A stretch of 64,000 nucleotides of DNA from JAJFIE01 sp964344255 (GTDB taxonomy: Bacteria; Pseudomonadota; Alphaproteobacteria; Rhodospirillales; Casp-alpha2): positions 62,001-126,000 of the forward strand of contig CAYFMQ010000004.1 of assembly GCA_964344255.1 (NCBI GenBank). Direction: 5' to 3'. Positions 41,749-50,673 of the stretch are shown here, in pieces. Every line of letters starts with the position of its first letter. Position 1 is the stretch's first letter. The position numbers and the translations under genes were made by a program. Under the pieces are notes generated by a model that saw only the letters and a program-made list of their open reading frames with translations, was not told where the DNA came from and did not search any database.

Positions 41749-44433
41749 ATGCCCATTACCGGTCAGGACACGCTTAACACCCGCCGCACCCTGGATGTGA
41801 ACGGCAAGGCATACGACTATTTCAGCCTCCGGGCTGCAGAGGAAGCCGGTATCGGCAACGTTGCTCAGCTGCCCAAATCGCTCAAGGTTCTGCTGGAAAA
41901 CCTCCTGCGTTACGAGGATGGGCGAACCGTTTCTGTTGATGACGTGAAGGCCTGCGCCGCCTGGGCGAACGAGCGGACCTCGACCCACGAAATCGCCTAT
42001 CGCCCGGCGCGGGTGCTGATGCAGGACTTTACCGGCGTTCCCGCCGTGGTGGACCTGGCCGCCATGCGTGACGCCATGGTCAAGGTGGGCGGCGATCCGC
42101 AGAAGATCAATCCGCTCTCCACCTGTAACCTGGTCATCGACCACTCGGTCATGGTGGACGAAAGTGCGTCTGCCACGGCCATGGACGTCAACATCGAGCG
42201 CGAGTTCGAGCGTAACGGCGAACGTTATACCTTCCTGAAATGGGGGCAGGGCGCGTTCGACAACTTCACCGTTGTGCCGCCGGGCACGGGCATCTGCCAT
42301 CAGGTCAATCTGGAATACCTGTCGAAAGCCGTGTGGACCCAGGAAGAGGGCGGCAAGACCGTCGCCATGCCCGATACCCTGGTCGGTACGGACAGCCACA
42401 CCACCATGGTCAACGGTCTCGCGGTTTTGGGCTGGGGCGTCGGCGGCATCGAAGCGGAAGCCGCCATGCTGGGTCAGCCCGTTTCCATGATCATCCCCGA
42501 AGTGATCGGCTTCAAGCTGACCGGCAAGATGAAGGAAGGCAACACGGCGACCGATCTTGTCCTGAAGGTGGTGGAAATGCTGCGCGCCAAAGGCGTGGTT
42601 GGCAAGTTCGTCGAATTCTTCGGCCCCGGCCTCGATAACCTGAGTCTCGCCGACCGCGCCACCATCGCCAACATGGCCCCGGAATACGGCGCCACATGCG
42701 GCTTCTTCCCCATTGACGACGAGGCGCTTAATTACCTGCGCGCCACGGCGCGCGACGCCGATACGGTGGCCCTGGTCGAGGCTTATGCGAAAGAACAGGG
42801 CCTGTGGCGCGATGCAGGCGAGGACGATCCCGTCTTCACCGATACGCTGGAACTGGACATTTCCACCGTCGAGCCCAGCATTTCCGGGCCCAAGCGCCCG
42901 CAGGACCGTATCGATCTTAAAAACGGCGCATCGAGCTTCGCCGGCACGCTGAAGGACATGGCCGGTGCGGATGCCCCCCGTGAGCAGGCGGTGGATGGCA
43001 AGGACTACGCTTTAAGCGATGGGGACGTAGTGATCGCCGCCATTACCTCGTGCACCAACACCTCAAATCCCTCCGTTCTGGTGGCAGCCGGTTTGCTGGC
43101 CCGCAATGCCGCCGAGAAGGGGCTTATGTCCAAGCCCTGGGTCAAGACCTCGCTTGCGCCGGGCTCGCAGGTTGTCGCCGATTACCTGGAAAAGGCCGGT
43201 TTGCAGGAGCATCTGGACACATTGGGCTTCCAGATCGTCGGCTTCGGCTGCACGACCTGTATCGGCAACTCCGGCCCGCTGGCCCCGGAAATCGCCGGCG
43301 CCATCGAAGGTGGTGACCTCGTCGCCACAGCCGTGCTTTCCGGCAATCGCAATTTCGAAGGCCGAATTAGCCCACACGTGCGCGCCAACTACCTCGCTTC
43401 GCCACCGCTGGTGGTGGCCTATGCCCTGGCCGGGTCCCTGACGGTGGATATGTTCAACGATCCGCTGGGCGAGGACTCTGATGGTAATGCTGTGTACCTG
43501 AAAGACATCTGGCCCTCCAACAAGGAAGTGGCCGACACGGTCCAGTCCTGCCTGGGTGCGGACATGTTCGCTGCCCGGTATGGGAATGTTTATGAGGGAC
43601 CCAAGGAATGGCAGGCCATCAAGGGTGCTGCCGGCGGCACCTATGCCTGGGACGACAGTTCTACCTACGTGCAGAACCCGCCCTATTTCGAAGGCATGGG
43701 TGCGGAACCGGGCGAACCGGAGGATATCTCCGGCGCACGGCCGCTCTTGATCCTGGGCGATTCCGTGACCACCGATCACATCAGCCCGGCGGGCGCCATC
43801 AAGAAGGACAGCCCGGCGGGTGAATATCTCTTGGGCTATCAGGTCCGGCCCGAGGACTTCAATTCCTATGGATCGCGGCGCGGCAACCACGAAGTGATGA
43901 TGCGGGGCACGTTCGCCAACATCCGCATCCGAAACGAAATGGTGCCGGGCATCGAAGGCGGCGTGACGAAGCATCAACCTTCGGCTGAGCAAATGGCGGT
44001 CTACGACGCCGCCATGAAGTACGCGGACGAAGGAACGCCGCTGGTCGTTATCGGTGGCAAGGAATACGGCACCGGCTCAAGCCGTGACTGGGCGGCCAAG
44101 GGAACGCGCCTGCTGGGCGTCAAGGCGGTGATCGTCGAGAGCTTCGAGCGCATTCACCGCTCCAACCTCGTCGGTATGGGCGTGCTGCCGCTGCAGTTCA
44201 AGGATGGCGAAAGCCGCGAGAGCCTTGGCCTGGACGGTACGGAAACCTTCGATATCTCCGGTATTGCCGGCAGCCTGAAGCCGCGCATGGATCTGAACCT
44301 CAAGATTATCCGCGCCGACGGCTCATCCGTTGAAACCACGGTACTCTGCCGCATCGATACCCTGGACGAGGTGGATTACTACCGCCACGGCGGCATCCTG
44401 CATTACGTGCTCCGACAGTTGATGGCATCTTAA
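41749..44433 (+). CDS. acnA: Aconitate hydratase AcnA
   Basis: An 894-residue monomeric aconitase (IRP1/AcnA type) of the TCA cycle. Cluster cysteines: Cys435 in AITSCTNTSNPSVL, Cys501 and Cys504 in GFGCTTCIGNSG. Other blocks: GTDSHTTMVNGLAVLGWGVGG and GKEYGTGSSRDWAAKG. AGGAG lies 8 bases before the ATG; TATAAT at 41702-41707 is a likely -10, without a good -35. In this class acnA is often beside the ccm genes, as here. Confidence 0.96.
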   Translation: MPITGQDTLNTRRTLDVNGKAYDYFSLRAAEEAGIGNVAQLPKSLKVLLENLLRYEDGRTVSVDDVKACAAWANERTSTHEIAYRPARVLMQDFTGVPAVVDLAAMRDAMVKVGGDPQKINPLSTCNLVIDHSVMVDESASATAMDVNIEREFERNGERYTFLKWGQGAFDNFTVVPPGTGICHQVNLEYLSKAVWTQEEGGKTVAMPDTLVGTDSHTTMVNGLAVLGWGVGGIEAEAAMLGQPVSMIIPEVIGFKLTGKMKEGNTATDLVLKVVEMLRAKGVVGKFVEFFGPGLDNLSLADRATIANMAPEYGATCGFFPIDDEALNYLRATARDADTVALVEAYAKEQGLWRDAGEDDPVFTDTLELDISTVEPSISGPKRPQDRIDLKNGASSFAGTLKDMAGADAPREQAVDGKDYALSDGDVVIAAITSCTNTSNPSVLVAAGLLARNAAEKGLMSKPWVKTSLAPGSQVVADYLEKAGLQEHLDTLGFQIVGFGCTTCIGNSGPLAPEIAGAIEGGDLVATAVLSGNRNFEGRISPHVRANYLASPPLVVAYALAGSLTVDMFNDPLGEDSDGNAVYLKDIWPSNKEVADTVQSCLGADMFAARYGNVYEGPKEWQAIKGAAGGTYAWDDSSTYVQNPPYFEGMGAEPGEPEDISGARPLLILGDSVTTDHISPAGAIKKDSPAGEYLLGYQVRPEDFNSYGSRRGNHEVMMRGTFANIRIRNEMVPGIEGGVTKHQPSAEQMAVYDAAMKYADEGTPLVVIGGKEYGTGSSRDWAAKGTRLLGVKAVIVESFERIHRSNLVGMGVLPLQFKDGESRESLGLDGTETFDISGIAGSLKPRMDLNLKIIRADGSSVETTVLCRIDTLDEVDYYRHGGILHYVLRQLMAS

Positions 44434-44442
44434 TAAACGACG

Positions 44443-45234
44443 TTATCCGTTTTGGGCCTGTTCCGCTTCGATCTCTTTCAAGCGGGCGATCCGTTTCCGG
44501 CCGTCCGCATCGACGGCGCTCAGAACGTAATAGACACTTGCCCGGCCCGTCGCAGCGCCTCCACCACGCTCACGCAACGCCTTGAAAACGTTCCGGTCGG
44601 CGCCGAGCTTTCCGCTCTTGGAGTGTGAGAACGGCATACACCATTGATGGATTGCATCCAGGCAGGCGAGCTTGTCGATCATCAGGCAGTTCGGATCCAC
44701 GAATCCCCCGAAGGCAACATTGTAGATGCCCTTGTCCGGCCCGGTGGATTCCCATTCGTCGATGCAGATAGGTTGTTCCGTTTCAGGGTTGACGAACCAG
44801 CGGTCAGTGTAGGCCCAGGTCTTTCCCTGAATGACTTTCAACAGTGAAGGGAGATGGTCCTCTGCCCACCAGTTGTCGTCGTCCAGGTAAGCCACATAAC
44901 GGCTGTTGGCGGCGAATGTCAGAAGGCTCCTGAGAGAACCGCCGTCATTGGTTGGGTGAATGCCACCGTTGATTTCCGCCGTGGAGTACCCCAGGTCAAG
45001 CACGGTGACGGCGCAATGGTTTGGACATTCATCCCGCAACCGGTCCAGTATCGCCCTGTCGCCGTCTGCACGGTCGATGCCGATCAAAAGCTGGATGCGG
45101 GAAACATTTATCTGGGAGAATACGGACCGGCCCGCCTTGAGCAGGCCTGGCCGAAGGAGCGTCGGCATGACAACGCTGACATCAAAGGGTATTTGCGGGT
45201 CGAAACCGTCCTGATGGTGGGTGAGCGCGCTCAT
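44443..45234 (-). CDS. Glycosyltransferase family 2-like protein
   Basis: A 263-residue GT-A fold protein: VSVVMPTLLRPGLLKAG at the start (nucleotide-sugar site) and the metal-binding YLDDDNWW (Asp118-Asp120), then a NPETEQPICIDEW region. No membrane segment. The sugar and acceptor are unknown. It ends 10 bases from acnA (convergent) and starts 17 bases after the amine oxidase gene, so the two are likely co-transcribed. Confidence 0.75.
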   Translation of the reverse strand: MSALTHHQDGFDPQIPFDVSVVMPTLLRPGLLKAGRSVFSQINVSRIQLLIGIDRADGDRAILDRLRDECPNHCAVTVLDLGYSTAEINGGIHPTNDGGSLRSLLTFAANSRYVAYLDDDNWWAEDHLPSLLKVIQGKTWAYTDRWFVNPETEQPICIDEWESTGPDKGIYNVAFGGFVDPNCLMIDKLACLDAIHQWCMPFSHSKSGKLGADRNVFKALRERGGGAATGRASVYYVLSAVDADGRKRIARLKEIEAEQAQNG

Positions 45235-45251
45235 CGCCTACCATAACACGT

Positions 45252-46505
45252 TCAACCGAGTACGGTGGCGATTTCCTCCGCTGCCCGGACACCCGACATA
45301 AAGGCCCCGTGGCAACAAGCCTGCGGGCCGACGATGGTGGCTTCGCCGGCGAAGAACAGACGATCATCGATGGGCCGCGCCAGTTCCTGACGCTGATGGG
45401 TTTGGCCCGGCCTGCACATGGCGTAGGAGCCGTGGGTCCAGGGCTCCGTTGTCCAGGCGGTGACGATGGAGCGGGTCACGTGCTTGCGGATATCGTTGCC
45501 GAAGACATCGGCGATGCAATCCACGGCAAAATCGTGACCGGCCTGTTGGCCCTGTTTTTCGAGCCAGACGGCGTGCCTGCCGCCGATGAAGGTGACGGCG
45601 GTGTTGAGGCCCATGACGCTGGCTTCAATACCGCACCCGTCGCCGTCGTCGTTCCAGGTCGTGTGATGACCCCGCCCGTCCGGACCGAACACGTCCTTGT
45701 CGAAGTGCACGCAGGTCTTGTTGAGCGTTCCCATGGGTATGTTGGTAAAGGCTTCCGTCTTCCAGTCGGGCAGGCCGGGCGTGAAGCGGATATCGCCCGC
45801 CGCTAGGATACCATTGGATACGGTGCTCAAAACCGCACGTCCGCTGATGGTTCCCTTCGGCGTTTCCACGGCGATATCTTCACCTGACCAGTCGATCGCA
45901 TCCACGCGGGTGTTGAGGGAAACATCAATATCCTGTGCCCACTTGGCGACCAGATTGCCGTAGCCCTCAAGTATGGGAATGTCGGGGCCTTCCCAAAAAC
46001 TGGCGACGTCCAGAGCCGAGAGTTGATCGATGTCCTGTGCGCATGACGCCGCCATGCCGTTCAGGAACGGCGGGGCGAACTCGTTTTCCAGATCGATCAG
46101 GTCGGCGATGGCCGCGTCTTCCCCTCTATCCGCGGCTTCCTGGATGGCCTTGTAACAGCTCTCCCGAAATTGATTATGCCGGGTCGTGTCTTCATCCGAC
46201 AATGGTGCGCCGTTTCGGTGAAGCCGCTTGAATGTCTTATCGAACAGGTCGCCGTGTTCCCTGCCGATGACAACGCCAAGGTCATCGGCGATAGGAACGA
46301 AGGGATTGATGTCACCCTGATGCAGGTAGCTGCAGCCCAGATCGAACCAGATGTCGGGGGCTATCTCTTCCGAATATGCTCGACCGCCGATACGATGGGA
46401 GCCTTCAAGAACGATAAAATTCACACCACGGCGCTTCAGTTCCTTGGCGGCGGACAGGCCCGCCGCGCCGGCTCCGATAATGATGACGTCTGTTTCTGAG
46501 GGCAT
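45252..46505 (-). CDS. Flavin amine oxidase (FAD-dependent)
   Basis: A 417-residue monoamine-oxidase-like flavoprotein: dinucleotide loop IIIGAGAAGLSAAKEL (8-23), RIGGRAYSE (38-46) and the C-terminal flavin-binding DDRLFFAGEATIVGPQACCHGA (part). These fit the amine oxidase / polyamine oxidase family. No Tat or Sec signal, so cytoplasmic. Probable oxidation of an amine or polyamine. Upstream partner of the glycosyltransferase gene. Confidence 0.8.
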   Translation of the reverse strand: MPSETDVIIIGAGAAGLSAAKELKRRGVNFIVLEGSHRIGGRAYSEEIAPDIWFDLGCSYLHQGDINPFVPIADDLGVVIGREHGDLFDKTFKRLHRNGAPLSDEDTTRHNQFRESCYKAIQEAADRGEDAAIADLIDLENEFAPPFLNGMAASCAQDIDQLSALDVASFWEGPDIPILEGYGNLVAKWAQDIDVSLNTRVDAIDWSGEDIAVETPKGTISGRAVLSTVSNGILAAGDIRFTPGLPDWKTEAFTNIPMGTLNKTCVHFDKDVFGPDGRGHHTTWNDDGDGCGIEASVMGLNTAVTFIGGRHAVWLEKQGQQAGHDFAVDCIADVFGNDIRKHVTRSIVTAWTTEPWTHGSYAMCRPGQTHQRQELARPIDDRLFFAGEATIVGPQACCHGAFMSGVRAAEEIATVLG

Positions 46506-46644
46506 GCTTCCACCTCCCGAATTTACAGAGGTGAAGGGTAGGGAGGGGTACGCATAACCGGCAATAGCCTGTCTTGGCTAGTGCGGCAGAGAACAGGACT
46601 GCTAAACTGATTACGTGATGGTGGAGGCCGTGTGGAGGATCATC

Positions 46645-47478
46645 ATGTCACAACGGGAACATATCCGGGCCGAACTGAATTTCCTGGTGCCCAGGGAAGA
46701 GTACAAGCATGTGCGTCCGGTCTATATCGCCTCCGAAGGTGGTGCGGATGCAGGCCTTTCCATGTCCGGTCAGTTCGAGATGATCAGCGTCGACATGCTG
46801 GACGCCCGGGCTGAAGCCGAGGCGCCAACGCTGGACCGGGAGGGTTTTGAGCTTGTGGATCACCACTCCGCCGTCAACGATTTCTACGACGATGACCAGG
46901 TCGCCACCGTCTATGAGACCGAAGTGCAAGATCTTGTAATGGCCGCGACGGGCGCTGAACGGGTCGTTGTGTTCGACTTTACCCGCCGGGGCGATTCCCG
47001 TGACATAAGGGGTGAGCGTCTGAGCCGCGAGCCTTCCAAGGTCATCCACAATGATTATACGGATGCCTCTGCGGCTCAACGGGTTCGCGATATCCTTCCC
47101 GAGGAGGCGGATGACTTGCTGAAGCACCGATTCGCCATCATCAACGTGTGGCGCGCTATCAACGTGCCGGCGGAAACCGCTCCGCTTGCTTTGAGCGATG
47201 CACGCACGTTAGACCCTGAAAACCTGATTCCCAGCGAACGCCGGGCCAAGGAGAGGATCGGCGAGCTGACGCTGGTGTCCTACAATCCGGGCCAGCGCTG
47301 GATGTACTATCCGAAAATGACACCCGATGAAGCCTTGCTGCTGAAAACGTACGATTCGGCTGATGATGGGCGATCCCGCTTCAGTATTCATGGGGCTTTC
47401 GACAATCCCGCCGCTTCACCGGACGCGCCGCCGCGCCAGAGCATCGAGGCGCGCACTTTCGCTTTTTTCAAGGACTAA
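46645..47478 (+). CDS. CmcJ/NvfI-like oxygenase family protein
   Basis: A 277-residue protein. The ATG at 46645 follows GGAGG by 6 bases. Characteristic blocks: KVIHNDYTDASAAQRV, FAIINVWRAINVP, PLALSDARTLDPE, NPGQRWMYYPKMTPDEALL, KTYDSADDGRSRFSIHGAF and PRQSIEARTFAFF, in the order seen in CmcJ (cephamycin 7-alpha-methoxylation) and fungal NvfI, which are non-haem Fe(II) enzymes. His in VIHND and in SIHGAF and the Asp in NDYT are candidate metal ligands. Bacterial members are mostly uncharacterised. The amidohydrolase gene follows after 33 bases. Confidence 0.72.
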   Translation: MSQREHIRAELNFLVPREEYKHVRPVYIASEGGADAGLSMSGQFEMISVDMLDARAEAEAPTLDREGFELVDHHSAVNDFYDDDQVATVYETEVQDLVMAATGAERVVVFDFTRRGDSRDIRGERLSREPSKVIHNDYTDASAAQRVRDILPEEADDLLKHRFAIINVWRAINVPAETAPLALSDARTLDPENLIPSERRAKERIGELTLVSYNPGQRWMYYPKMTPDEALLLKTYDSADDGRSRFSIHGAFDNPAASPDAPPRQSIEARTFAFFKD

Positions 47479-47511
47479 AGAAAACTAATACGGGACGGAA
47501 AGGATACGACC

Positions 47512-49134
47512 ATGGCCCTTTATGCCGATCTGATCTTAAGTAACGGTAAGATCGCAACCATGGATACGGCTACGCCTTTTGTCGAGGCGCTCGCCGTCAA
47601 GGATGGCCGCATTGTCGCCGCCGGGACGTCGGGTGCCATGCTGGAACTGGCCGGGCCGGAAACGGTTGTACGCGATCTGGCAGGCGCAACGGCCATTCCC
47701 GGTATCGTGGATAGCCACTGTCACCCGGACGGCACCGCACTGGAACTGGGCAGACACAAACTGGTGCATCCGGAATTCACCTCCATCGACGATATCCTGA
47801 AGGCTATCGAAAAGCATGCCGCGACAAGCGGACCGGATGACTGGTTCATGGGTAACGGTTACAACAATGCCCGGTTCGGCGGTTATCCGACACGGGAACA
47901 ACTGGATAACGCCGCGGGCGGCTGTCCGGTGATCCTGTTTCGCATGGATGGTCATGTCGCCATAGTCAACTCCCGGGCCTTTGATATCGCAGGTGTGCCC
48001 GAAGATGTCGCCGATCCGCCGCAGGGCCGGTTTGACCGGGATGCGGAAACGGGGCGCCTGACAGGCGTGGTGCGGGAAGAGGCCTATTTCGTTTTTCGTG
48101 ACATCTTCCGGGGGGATGCCACGGTTGCCGATTACGAGGACGGCCTGCCCAAGGTTTTTGACGATTATCTCAGCCACGGCGTGACCAGCGTCCACAACTC
48201 CGTCACCCGTACGGCAGTGTTCAAGGCGTACCAGAACCTGAAAAATACTGGCCGGCTGAACATGCGTGTCGGTGTCATTCTGAATGGCGATGATGACGAG
48301 GAGTACCAGAATGCGCTGGCTGCAGGCCTGCAAAGCGGTCTGGGCGACGAATGGCTGAAAATCATAGGGATCGAGTGGATTGCGGACGCCAGCGTCGGCG
48401 GCCGTACAGCCGCGTTCTATGAGCCCTACCAGGGCGAGCCGGACGTTGGTGAGCCGGTTCCCAACACGGGAATGCTGCTGTTTACCCGCGAGTACCTGGA
48501 ACCCCGCGTGATCGCCGCCCACAAAGCCGGCCTTCAGGTTTGTGTGGAAGGTCTCGGCGACCGCGGCGTCGATTTCGCTCTCGACATGATCGAAGCGGCG
48601 CTGAAAGCCGAGCCACGCGATGACCACCGCATGCGGATCGAGCATTGCTGCTACGTGCCGGATACACAAATGAAACGGATTAAGGAACTGGGCGCCGTGC
48701 CGTCATCGGCAACCGGGTTCCTGCATGATCTCGGCGATCTCTATGTCCGTAATCGCGGGCAGGAAGCAATGAACAACATGTTCCGCCACCGCACTTACAA
48801 CGATCTGGGCATTCCCGCGCCGGGCCATTCGGATAATCCCGTCTGTACCGTCAATCCCTTCAAGACCATGTGGTCCATGGTGACCCGTACGTCCATGATG
48901 GGCGATGATGGCGGCAGGGATGAGGCAGTTACGGTTGATGAGGCGTTGCGCGCCTATACGGTGCTGGGCGCCTGGGCCGGGCGTGAGGAGCACATCAAGG
49001 GCAGCCTGAAACCGGGCATGCTGGCGGATGTGGCCGTGTTGGATCGGGACATCTTTACCATCGATCCGGACGACATCAAGGACACGCAGGTAACGGCCAC
49101 AATCCTGGACGGCAGGGTCGTTTACGAAGCATAA
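47512..49134 (+). CDS. YtcJ-like amidohydrolase (amidohydrolase family 3)
   Basis: A 540-residue metal-dependent hydrolase. The first metal site is in GIVDSHCHPDGTALEL; the N- and C-terminal beta-sandwich parts (ADLILSNGKIATMD ... GMLADVAVLDRDIF) flank the barrel, and RIEHCCYVP and GHSDNPVC hold later conserved His/Asp residues. The family hydrolyses amides or related C-N bonds; the substrate is unknown. Co-directional with the CmcJ-like gene and likely in one operon with it and the GFA gene. Confidence 0.82.
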   Translation: MALYADLILSNGKIATMDTATPFVEALAVKDGRIVAAGTSGAMLELAGPETVVRDLAGATAIPGIVDSHCHPDGTALELGRHKLVHPEFTSIDDILKAIEKHAATSGPDDWFMGNGYNNARFGGYPTREQLDNAAGGCPVILFRMDGHVAIVNSRAFDIAGVPEDVADPPQGRFDRDAETGRLTGVVREEAYFVFRDIFRGDATVADYEDGLPKVFDDYLSHGVTSVHNSVTRTAVFKAYQNLKNTGRLNMRVGVILNGDDDEEYQNALAAGLQSGLGDEWLKIIGIEWIADASVGGRTAAFYEPYQGEPDVGEPVPNTGMLLFTREYLEPRVIAAHKAGLQVCVEGLGDRGVDFALDMIEAALKAEPRDDHRMRIEHCCYVPDTQMKRIKELGAVPSSATGFLHDLGDLYVRNRGQEAMNNMFRHRTYNDLGIPAPGHSDNPVCTVNPFKTMWSMVTRTSMMGDDGGRDEAVTVDEALRAYTVLGAWAGREEHIKGSLKPGMLADVAVLDRDIFTIDPDDIKDTQVTATILDGRVVYEA

Positions 49135-49163
49135 CAAATCATAGGGAGTGCAACTGAGATACC

Positions 49164-49586
49164 ATGAGTGAAATAACCAAAGCGGTAAACGGCGGCTGTT
49201 ATTGCGGCAAGGTGCGCTATCAGTCCAAAGCGGTCGACCCCGCACTTATCCAGTGCCATTGCTCGCAATGCCGCAAGCAATCGGGGCATGGTTACGCCAC
49301 GGCGATGACGAAATCCAGCGGCGTGACCATCGAGGGCGAGGATAACATGACATGGTTCCAGGCCTCGCCCGATGCGGAACGGGGCTTTTGTTCGTCTTGC
49401 GGATCGCACCTGTTTTGGCGCTCAACGAAGAATGACGATATGGCGATCCTGGCAGCAAGTATCGACGATACATCCGGCCTGAAACTCGCCAGCCACATTT
49501 TCGTCAACGACAAGGGTGATTATTACGACATCACCGACGGCCTGCCACAATTCATCGACTACGACACGCCCTATGCGGCGGATTGA
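49164..49586 (+). CDS. GFA-family (glutathione-dependent formaldehyde-activating-like) zinc protein
   Basis: A 140-residue protein with the seven-cysteine zinc pattern of the family: C12-x-C14, C31-x-C33-x2-C36 and C76-x2-C79. The fold is shared by Gfa and many proteins of unknown function, so a formaldehyde role is not implied. It starts 29 bases after the amidohydrolase gene and overlaps the end of the convergent permease gene by 16 bases. Confidence 0.82.
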   Translation: MSEITKAVNGGCYCGKVRYQSKAVDPALIQCHCSQCRKQSGHGYATAMTKSSGVTIEGEDNMTWFQASPDAERGFCSSCGSHLFWRSTKNDDMAILAASIDDTSGLKLASHIFVNDKGDYYDITDGLPQFIDYDTPYAAD

Positions 49587-50509
49587 GGCCTTTGAGTCGA
49601 TTTGATAGCGCCAATGGCGGCCAGCAGGGACCCCAGTGAATAGGAGGCAATACCGATCAGCGTTGCTGGTGCGTAATCCACCCGGCCTTCTATCAGTTGT
49701 AGGGTGAAAATGATAAAGGGTCCAAGCGCTGTAATAGCACTCAGGGTCAAGGTGGAAATCAAATCGACGGCTTTTTGCACCATGTAAAGCGGCGGGATGA
49801 GCAGAATCAATCCGAGAGCGACGGCAATGACGATTTCGGAAACCTCCAGGGTTTCTTTCTGATCAATACCTAAAACGGCGCAACCTCCCGCCATCAGGAC
49901 AAACATCGGCAGTCTGAGGCCGAGCACGGTACCTGCCCGGATACCTTTCCTGCTCAGGCGTTGAGAGAAAATGAGAATCCAGGTGAAGAAAATACCGTCG
50001 ACGATTGCGAGCAGCACGCCAATGACGGCGATATCCTCTTCACCGCGAACAAATCCGGACTTGCCGGAAACGGTAATCCAGGCGAGATAGAGGATGCTGA
50101 AAAACAGCAGGATATTGCCCAGCGCTTCCGTTCTGTTGCGCATGTCTTCGCCTTCGCTGACCCCAAGCTTATGAAACACAAAAGTGGCGATGGGCATGGT
50201 GCCGGCGGAAATGGTGAATGTGATGGCGGGCTCCAGCAACTGAACGTGCAGCAGCGAACAGGTGAAGGTTACCACAGCGCAAATGTTGACTCCGAACAAC
50301 GGTTTCGGATTGGCAAGAGCGCTTCGAATTTCCTCAGGCCGTGTGAACAAAGACCAGCCGACAAAACCAACTGATATTAGTCCGAAAACCATAAAGCCGA
50401 ACTCGAAGGTGCTCATGCGCTGGAGCAGGCCGCCGAAATAGACGAATTGTGCAGATTCGAGGAAGACAAATCCGAGAGTCAAAATGACGCCCGACAAGGC
50501 CTTATTCAT
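49571..50509 (-). CDS. EamA-like DMT permease
   Basis: A 312-residue protein with about ten TM helices. The Met at 50509 (MNKALSGVILTLGF) has AAGGA 10 bases upstream; residues encoded upstream do not look like protein. The second half is less typical of EamA (PPLYMVQKAVDLISTLT, then ITALGPFIIFTLQLIEGR). Substrate unknown, perhaps linked to the neighbouring oxidative genes. Confidence 0.68.
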   Translation of the reverse strand: MNKALSGVILTLGFVFLESAQFVYFGGLLQRMSTFEFGFMVFGLISVGFVGWSLFTRPEEIRSALANPKPLFGVNICAVVTFTCSLLHVQLLEPAITFTISAGTMPIATFVFHKLGVSEGEDMRNRTEALGNILLFFSILYLAWITVSGKSGFVRGEEDIAVIGVLLAIVDGIFFTWILIFSQRLSRKGIRAGTVLGLRLPMFVLMAGGCAVLGIDQKETLEVSEIVIAVALGLILLIPPLYMVQKAVDLISTLTLSAITALGPFIIFTLQLIEGRVDYAPATLIGIASYSLGSLLAAIGAIKSTQRPQSAA

Positions 50510-50673
50510 AAATTGTCCGTTCCTTGCGTGATTCAGGCGTTCAGATTGGCATACTCTAGCCTTTCCAGTGCAACTGCCAACCCCTTGCATACTGTCGCAA
50601 ATTGGGTGGTTCTGTTCCTGCATGACCCGTCATAGGATAGAGCCGAATACAAGGGACAGGGACGGGAAAATTC

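Noticed and set aside
47536..48669. 377-codon open frame antisense to the amidohydrolase
   Set aside because: Low-complexity shadow of a gene with clear metal-binding motifs.
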